A stretch of DNA of 26,560 nt from Chara braunii (lineage: Eukaryota; Streptophyta; Charophyceae; Charales; Characeae), in the NCBI GenBank assembly GCA_003427395.1, contig BFEA01000034.1:1061776-1088335 (forward strand), written 5' to 3'. Positions 20,784-26,560 of this stretch are shown piece after piece. The translations under genes were made by a program, and so were the position numbers. How positions within the stretch are numbered: the first letter of the stretch is position 1; every line of letters starts with the position of its first letter. The notes beneath the pieces were generated by a model. It saw only the letters and a program-made list of their open reading frames with translations, ran no database searches and was not told where the DNA came from.

Positions 20784-20851
20784 GCCCGTGAAAACGGGCG
20801 ACTATAATATTTTAAGGAGTTGAAACTCCCTACTTCATACAACGATGTATG
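20784..20851. other. Chain of three hairpins in U3 of LTR C
   Basis: First: GCCCGT (20784-20789) with ACGGGC (20794-20799), loop GAAA. Second: GGAGT (20816-20820) with ACTCC (20825-20829), loop TGAA. Third: CATAC (20836-20840) with GTATG (20847-20851). They lie between shared flanks in the same order as those of LTR B at 11751-11836, but with different stem sequences. Confidence 0.6.
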
Positions 20852-21868
20852 GTGTTTAGTTTTTTCTTTAGTTCTTATATTTTATTTTTATTTTTATTTT
20901 TCTTCCTTTTTTTTTTCTCTCGTTGGCCACACGCTGTCGAAATATGAACCCGAGTTCTAAGGCCAACGGTCACTCCAAGATGCATGGCTTTTCAGCCACA
21001 CACTGTCGAAATACGAACCCGAGTTAGAATCCCACAAAATTCGAAAAAATTTAAAGCTTTTTTTTTTTTTTTAATGTGTGTCTTCCTTGTGCAGGGGCCA
21101 TGCAAATCTTTAACTTTGTGCAGTCGGTTCGAGTGTTTGATCCTCATATCATGCGGTCGAAACCGACCTCGCCACCACTCCCATCTTTGTAGGTTTCTCC
21201 ATCAAAAGGAGCTAGCCCTTTCGGCATGATGGGCTCGATCCATGAAGCCGTGGCACGTCAAGCTTGCATGTTACGAATTGGGCTAGCTCCTACTTCTTTG
21301 AGTGCTCTTCCTTATGAAAAGTTTATTGCCACCCTTTGGCGGTGTGGTAGGCTCCGCCTACCTTGCCTTGTCACATGGGCAACTTCTCGTCTTTCAACTG
21401 GACGAGCACCCATCTTAGTAGGCTACAATGTCGGGGTTCTGGACCCTCGCGCAAAATCAATCTCCGCACACGTACCTAGAGAGAAGCAATTTTAGGAAGT
21501 CGCGGTAGCCCTGAATCACGTGGCGTACCGGTCGCGAGTCATTATTTCAAGTAAAAAGGGGATTAACCTTGTAATTTAGCGGGCGCACGACTCTGTGGCC
21601 TTACCAAAAGGCGGAATACAACTGGCCACGCCGCTGGTCACTGCCACTACTCTTGGACACTGCAGGCCTTCGAACTAAAGTTCATAAAGTCTCAGTCTTA
21701 TGGTCATAGGTCAATTCTAAATAGACTCTTGGTAACACGTCAGCCTCATCTAGTCAAAAATGTCCACAAATATCGAGCAGATACCCTTGTAAGGGTTTCT
21801 ACTTTGACAACGCGGCCCACAATAGGATCGAGGGTTGCGTTGTACACTCGAGCGTCGGCTGACACGTG

Positions 21869-21892
21869 CGCTAAGAGGTTAACCTCTTAGCG
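21869..21892. other. Perfect 24-bp palindrome
   Basis: CGCTAAGAGGTT is followed directly by its reverse complement AACCTCTTAGCG. Further imperfect symmetry (TCGGCTGAC to the left, GTCGACCGA to the right) extends it. It lies 60 bases outside the U3 end of LTR C. It could be a binding dyad or a cruciform; nothing in the sequence decides. Confidence 0.85.
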
Positions 21893-22032
21893 TCGACCGA
21901 TTGTGGATGTGCTTACACACCCTACTCTCTTTTGCACCCTACGTCGGAAATCGCATTGTAAGGGTCGCGAAAGAGGCTTAAGGACCAAAATCTCCTTTCT
22001 ACCACTTTAAAATATGGTATGTTTTTTACCAA

Positions 22033-22227
22033 AGGCGTTGGTGGTCTTATTTCTGCCTTAAGGTATTGGCGGTTACCCCTTTGTGCCAAAGCATCCGCGG
22101 TCTCCCCTCCTTCCAAGGCATTGGCGACAACCCTTCCGTCAAACGACGTTGGCGGCTACCTCTCTGTCATTGACTTTTGCGGCTACCCTTCTGCTAATGG
22201 ACCTAGGTGGTCGCCCTTTGACCTTAG
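22033..22227. repeat. Degenerate minisatellite, about 27-30-bp unit (seven copies)
   Basis: Successive units carry GGCGTTGGTGG, GGTATTGGCGG, GCATCCGCGG, GCATTGGCGA, ACGTTGGCGG, TTTTGCGG and CTAGGTGG, each followed by a pyrimidine run such as CTACCCTTCTG. It is the same family as 16208-16346. Predicted frames here are the repeat read as codons. Confidence 0.75.
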
Positions 22228-22329
22228 AGGCATCCATGAACACCATCCCACCAATGATACTGACGATCCCGTTCCTATCACTGTCTTGCTCCTGACGTAT
22301 TGACCTTTTAGGCTTCTCTCACGCCTTGA

Positions 22330-22690
22330 TCTCTAAGTAGCTTTGACAAGGGAGTTGGGTTGCCCCTCCACTAGCGTCTTGGCAGCATCCCTCTTCCTTA
22401 GCCCGATACTCCTTTGACTTTTACCTTTGTTATTAATCCTACCTACTTTTACCTCTCTCGCCCCGTAGCATCGTAAGGGAGTAGGGTTGCCCCTTCAGTA
22501 GTGTCTTGGTGGCATCCCTCTCCCTTAGCCTGCCACCGCGCACACTTCTACTTTCACTACCACTGCTATCCCCCCTTAGATCTCTCACACTCCAATCTTA
22601 ACCCTCTTAGTAGTTTGGCAAGGGAATTGGACTGCCCCTCCACCAACGGTCTGGCAACACCCTTTTTCCTTTGCTCGCTATTACATATAT
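22330..22690. repeat. Three diverged copies of a 127-145-bp unit
   Basis: AAGGGAGTTGGGTTGCCCCT at 22348, AAGGGAGTAGGGTTGCCCCT at 22475 and AAGGGAATTGGACTGCCCCT at 22620 each precede a GTCTTGG- or GTCTGG-containing segment and a CATCCCT- or CACCCTT-type block. The uneven spacing (127 and 145) indicates old copies with indels. Confidence 0.75.
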
Positions 22691-22892
22691 CATGCGTTGG
22701 TCTTTACTGTCTAGCTTCAAACTAAGTTCCTCGACTCCGACCAAGGTTGACTCTTTTGGCCTAGGTCTTTAATACTTATCCCATTTTGGGTCGCCCTTCT
22801 ACTCAAAGACCTCGGTTGCGACCCCCTTTTATCTTTACTTTCCTCATGCTACTATGATTTTCATCATTCCTTCATTTGGACTTAGGTGTCGG

Positions 22893-23110
22893 GCCACCCT
22901 TCTTCCCAAAGGCCTCGGCGATAGCCCCTCACCTTCTTTCCTTTTCACCTTTTGACTTTCTTTACCCACCCGCCCAACTTCCAAACTTTGAGCCTACCCT
23001 TCTTCCCAAAGGCCTCGGCGATAGCCCCTTACCTTCTTTCCTTTTCAACTTTTGACTGTCCTTACCCACTCGCCCAACTTCCAAACTTTGGGCCTACCCT
23101 TCATCATGGG
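22893..23110. repeat. About 99-bp tandem duplication with a partial third copy
   Basis: Copies begin at 22893 and 22992 and are nearly identical: each contains AAAGGCCTCGGCGATAGCCC and ends CAACTTCCAAACTTTG. A third copy starts at 23092 and degrades after about 20 bases. It is younger than the neighbouring arrays. Confidence 0.85.
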
Positions 23111-24847
23111 CTTCGGGGGCAGCCCCTCCTCAAATCCCTCTTTCACTCAAGTCACCCTCTCCTCCCTGACTGGCTTCATTCTTCTTTTCCCACTTAAACC
23201 CCTTTGTATTTTGATTCCTCCAAGTTGAGTCACCTTCCCGTGTAGACCTTGGCGGTGACTCTCCGGTCTTTATCAATTTCGACTCCGTTCGACTCGTTCT
23301 TTCTTTTTTCTTATTCTCAATTTTTTATTCAGATTTCAGCACCAAATCCGCCCTTCAACCTAAGCTTTGACAACGACTTTTCCCACAACACTCTCTTTCC
23401 CTCTCTCTTTCCTTTTTTCTCTTTGTTTCCTTTTTATTTATCTTTGGGGACCACCCTTCGGCGTAAGTTTCGACGACAACCCCAAACCATTCATAGCATA
23501 CATGATTTTGATTAGGTTCTTACCCTCCCTCATTTTCTCTTTCCGAGTTTTTCCCTTCTTCCTCGTCGTCTTTGCCTTTTACTCTCATTCTCATTTTTTT
23601 CTTACTTTTATTTTTGTCAAACGTAGAGGAGGAGAGGGCCTTAGAGAGAGAAGGAAGAAAAAATAAAAAAAAGAGAAAAAGAATATGGAGGTGGCCTAGC
23701 AATTCCAGCAAGACAAACAAGCCACCCTTCCTTTCCTCTTCAAACCTCCACCCGACATATATTCAGCCTATCCCGACCAACTGCTCTTTCATCCTTCCTC
23801 TCCCCATTCCTTTCTACAACTTCCTCCCGCCAATTATCCTCCTTCTCGCCTCCTTATCCAATTTTTCCTTAACATAAGTCAAATCCTTTTATAACCAACA
23901 TCTCTTTACACTCCCCTTCCTCCGCTCTCCCTTTCCACAACACCCTTGAGTAGTAACCAACTTAAGGGACGGATCACGAGGAAGATAAAAATTGATAAAA
24001 TTCAATAAGGCAAGAACGCGACGACACTTTTGACAACAGTCAACCGAGTGGTTCAACAATTTCAAAAAAAAAAAAAAAAAAAAAAAAAATCGGAAAGAAA
24101 GGATTGCACGATGCCCCATTTTCCTTTCACTCTCTCCCCGTTCATTTCTAACCTTTGAATGCGACCAACAATTTTCATATATTCTTATGAGGTTCGTCTT
24201 CACCTTTCTTGGTAAGTCCCTTGCAACATCCTTAATTACAATGATTATCGTTCTCTCCTTAAGTCATCGTACCATTATCTAGTCGAAGATTGAATTTACA
24301 ACGAATCTTGTCTGGCTTCCTTCGATTTCCACATTACCGCAAAAACCATCTTCAAGGATATTTTTTTCTTCATAGTAGCATTGAGCGATAAGTAGTTTGA
24401 CTTTGTCCTCTATGGTGTCATCTAGTAGAGGTGGTAAATATGCTCTATCTTTTACTCGTTCCCTTACTACTACGTTATAATGAATTTCTTCACCATCTCA
24501 TAGTGACGTTTGAGCGACGTTTGTACACGTATTTTGGTTGCTTTAGTGTGTTGCACCTTAACTCCTTTGTTGATGCCATGGTACAAACCAGCCAGTAGTT
24601 TCACCGCTGATCTAAAATACTTCGATGTTGTATCTATTACAGCGTTTCATTGCGACGAGGTGCCTAAATCCACTATGCGTGAGGAATGTTATAATCAAGA
24701 TCTTGATGTTTTCACTACTGCCCGTTGTGCGGTGAAAACGATGTCCACCATCAATGCTGAATACTTTGTGGTAAAATAAAAACCTTGCAGACGTAAAATA
24801 ACTAAATCAGTTGAAGTTCGCAGCCCTTAGGCTGCGGTATAGTGTGC
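23111..24847. other. Pyrimidine-rich region, no gene supported
   Basis: Long C/T-rich stretches on the plus strand produce frames rich in Ser, Phe, Leu and Pro that look like composition artefacts. A poly(A) run of about 26 bases begins near 24064. The plus frame at 24510-24779 (89 codons) and an overlapping minus open stretch (24279 to about 24507) have balanced composition but no recognisable family. Confidence 0.5.
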
Positions 24848-26000
24848 TTCCGCATCTGTGTCAAGGTGTCGCATTTTTGGCGGCGGACGACCAGGACGCA
24901 AAATGGGTTCTTAGGGGGCAAAAAAATTTGGGGGACCGGTCCTTGCCAAAATTGCGGACTACCTACAACTAGCTCTTCTAGAACCGGGAATTTTGAAAAA
25001 AGGAAGGACCGGTCCTCAGGTGGAAGTGGACCCCAAAAAGAAGTGGGGGCCGTTGGACTGGTCCCCGGGTAGAAGTGGACCTAAAAAAGAAGTGCGGGCA
25101 TGTGAACTGCAAAAGGGCCCTCAGGCCCAGGCATTGAGCCCCGTCTTCTCAAAAGAGGGAGGTCAGGCACAACGAAATAGGCATTTTGCAAGAATCAACT
25201 TTGGCGATTTTCTGTGCTCGGACGAACATGCACAAAAATCTGAAATTTTCCATAGATGAGGTCGTGTTTTTTCCAAAAATAATAATAGGACATTTACAAA
25301 CAATCATTTACACTGCGAAATAATCGTCGCGCCGATTCGGCACATTTTCCATTTTTGCCACTCAGCCATGCCTGGGCCAACTAAAACAGTAGTCCAAATT
25401 CAGTGAGCTTTCACGCTCAGAAGAATGTGTGAAAAAACCTGAAAATTAGCGTACTCGTAGATTTTGTTGTGATCTTTATAGTTGGTTTCCGCATCTGTGT
25501 CAAGGTGTCACATTTTTGGCGGCGGGCGACCAGGACGCAAAGTGGGTTCTTAGGGGGCAAAAAAATTTGGGGGATCAGTCCTTGTCAAAATTGCGGACTA
25601 CCTGTAGCTAGCTCTGGTAGAACCGGGACTTTTTGAAAAACGAAGGACCGGTCCTTGGGTGGAACTGGACCCCAAAAAGAAGAGGGGGGCATTGGATCGG
25701 TCCTCAGGTAGAAGCGGACCCCAAAAAGAAGTGAGGGCATGTGAATTGCAAAAGGGCCCTCAGGCCCAGACGTTGAGCCCCATCTTTTCAAAACAGGGAA
25801 AAAAACAGGGAGGTCAGGCACAACGAAACAGACGTTTTGCAAGAGGCAACTTTGGCGATTTTCTGTGCTCAGATGAACATGCACAAAAATTTGAAATTTT
25901 GAGAATCCATAGATGAGGTCGTGTTCTTTCCAGAAATAATAATAGAACATTTACCTAGGCTACCAGTCGGGCCGCCCGTGCAAGGATCAGGTAAGGTCCA

Positions 26001-26043
<43 letters not shown>

Positions 26044-26460
26044 AAAACAAAATATGTTATGCAAAAAAATAAACTGAACAACGTTTGCCTCAGGGTCACA
26101 TCGAAATTCTTCACCCAATTTAAACTAAAAAATAAACTTTAAAATATATATATATATAATTATTTTGGCCCGGCCGGGCAAGTGACCCCGGGCCACTCTG
26201 GTAGCCTAGACATTTACAAAAAATCATATTCAGCACATTTTCCATTTTTGCCACTCAGCCATGCCTAGGCCAACTAAAAAAGTACTCCAAATTCAGTGAA
26301 TTTTCGCGCTTAGAAGAATGCATGAAAAAACCTGAAAATTGGAGTACTCGTAGATTTTGTTGTGAGCTTTCCTGGAAAAACGCTAAATAAATTAAAAAAA
26401 AACATTCCAATTGCGAAATAGATTGCGGCCATAATTTGACCCATATTTCAATTTTGCCAT
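24848..26460. repeat. 639-bp tandem duplication plus a partial third copy
   Basis: Both copies start TTCCGCATCTGTGTCAAGG (24848 and 25487) and run in parallel through the GGACCGGTCC blocks, GGGCCCTCAGGCCCAG, TTTGGCGATTTTCTGTGCTC, CATTTTTGCCACTCAGCC and CGTAGATTTTGTTGTGA. Copy two is interrupted by the MITE at 25955-26209. A further short fragment (about 26395-26465) again ends in TTGCCATTCAGCC. Each unit contains smaller repeats of about 50 bp with RRGTGGACCCCAAAAAGAAG-like cores. It may be part of a satellite or of a large element; no coding sequence is evident. Confidence 0.85.
25955..26209. mobile_element. hAT-type MITE, 255 bp
   Basis: The ends are a perfect 12-bp inverted repeat, CTAGGCTACCAG (25955-25966) and CTGGTAGCCTAG (26198-26209). 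The direct repeat ACATTTAC flanks it on both sides (25947-25954 and 26210-26217). An 8-bp target duplication with short inverted ends is the hAT superfamily signature. The first copy of the surrounding tandem duplication has ACATTTAC only once (within 25285-25300), which is the empty site. Subterminal sequences are GC-rich (GGGCCG, CCCGGGCC) and the centre holds a 36-base A run. There is no coding capacity, so transposase would come from elsewhere. Confidence 0.92.
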
Positions 26461-26464
26461 TCAG

Positions 26465-26465
<1 letters not shown>

Positions 26466-26523
<58 letters not shown>
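26466..26523. repeat. (CT)29 microsatellite
   Basis: A pure CT dinucleotide run of 58 bases that directly follows the partial third copy of the 639-bp repeat. Confidence 0.97.
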
Positions 26524-26527
<4 letters not shown>

Positions 26528-26560
26528 TTAGCTCTTGGTCTCATTAATTTGGCTACCTTA

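Larger units (their letters stand above)
16813..21809 (-). repeat. LTR C, third copy, probably solo
   Basis: It begins TGTCTAGCACATCGG and ends TTTGACA, with segments throughout collinear with LTRs A and B: GTGCGTCAGCTGTAT, GACAGGATAGGTACC, GACTAGGACGG, the TTATAAAAGCC box, the U3 hairpins and GGTCATAGGT near the end. Divergence is clearly greater than between A and B. It has its own tandem duplication (18287-18478) and its CT tract is reduced. There is no primer-binding site on the left, no partner LTR and no clear 5-bp target duplication (CACGT against ACGCG). A solo LTR made by recombination is most likely. Confidence 0.8.

Noticed and set aside
22019-22303. Two overlapping plus frames of 94 and 70 codons
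   Set aside because: They run through the 27-30-bp minisatellite and have no other support.
24279-24507. Minus-strand open stretch of about 76 codons, acidic and fairly protein-like, ending at a TAG at 24279-24281
   Set aside because: It lacks an ATG, follows an in-frame stop, and can be explained by the pyrimidine-rich plus strand; no family recognised.
24510-24779. 89-codon plus frame with balanced composition
   Set aside because: No recognisable motif or family, no supporting context, and another open stretch on the opposite strand overlaps its neighbourhood.
1-26560. CRISPR arrays, bacterial operons or ribosome-binding sites
   Set aside because: Tandem repeats here are contiguous without unique spacers, and all other evidence points to a plant nuclear genome.

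Overview
The window looks like gene-poor, repeat-dense nuclear DNA from a land plant. The plant assignment rests on four things: a retrotransposon primer-binding site matching plant tRNA-Asp, telobox motifs (AAACCCTAA), a monofunctional (PurN/PUR3-type) GAR transformylase relic, and a U6 snRNA-derived fragment. The species cannot be named. No intact protein-coding gene is supported, and most open frames are chance frames or lie in microsatellites.

Layout. 1-1085: unrecognised flank with a 66-bp tandem duplication and a 43-bp direct-plus-inverted repeat. 1086-12795: one large LTR retrotransposon on the minus strand, with very long LTRs (A, 1086-5072; B, 7686-12795) around only 2.6 kb of internal DNA. 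The internal part holds a tRNA-Asp primer-binding site, a minisatellite and a broken zinc-knuckle frame, but no recognisable protease, reverse transcriptase or integrase. The architecture resembles a LARD (large retrotransposon derivative). 12796-13480: an intronless, frameshifted copy of phosphoribosylglycinamide formyltransferase whose ATG is the first base after the LTR. 13481-13745: a CAGAG-type minisatellite. 13830-13899: a U6 snRNA pseudogene ending in poly(A). 14273-14735: a diverged piece of a related LTR. 16813-21809: a third, older LTR (C), apparently solo, with the same minisatellite family on both sides. 21810-24847: pyrimidine-rich DNA with several tandem repeats and a perfect 24-bp palindrome. 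24848-26460: a 639-bp tandem duplication; the second copy carries a 255-bp hAT-type MITE with a perfect 12-bp terminal inverted repeat and 8-bp target duplication. 26466-26523: a (CT)29 microsatellite.

The parts do not form a pathway; they record successive insertions and duplications. The least expected signal is a series of small hairpins in the U3 part of LTRs B and C. Their positions and TTGAAA-like loops are kept while the stem sequences differ, as expected if structure rather than sequence was maintained. All identity figures are hand counts on short stretches, not computed alignments.
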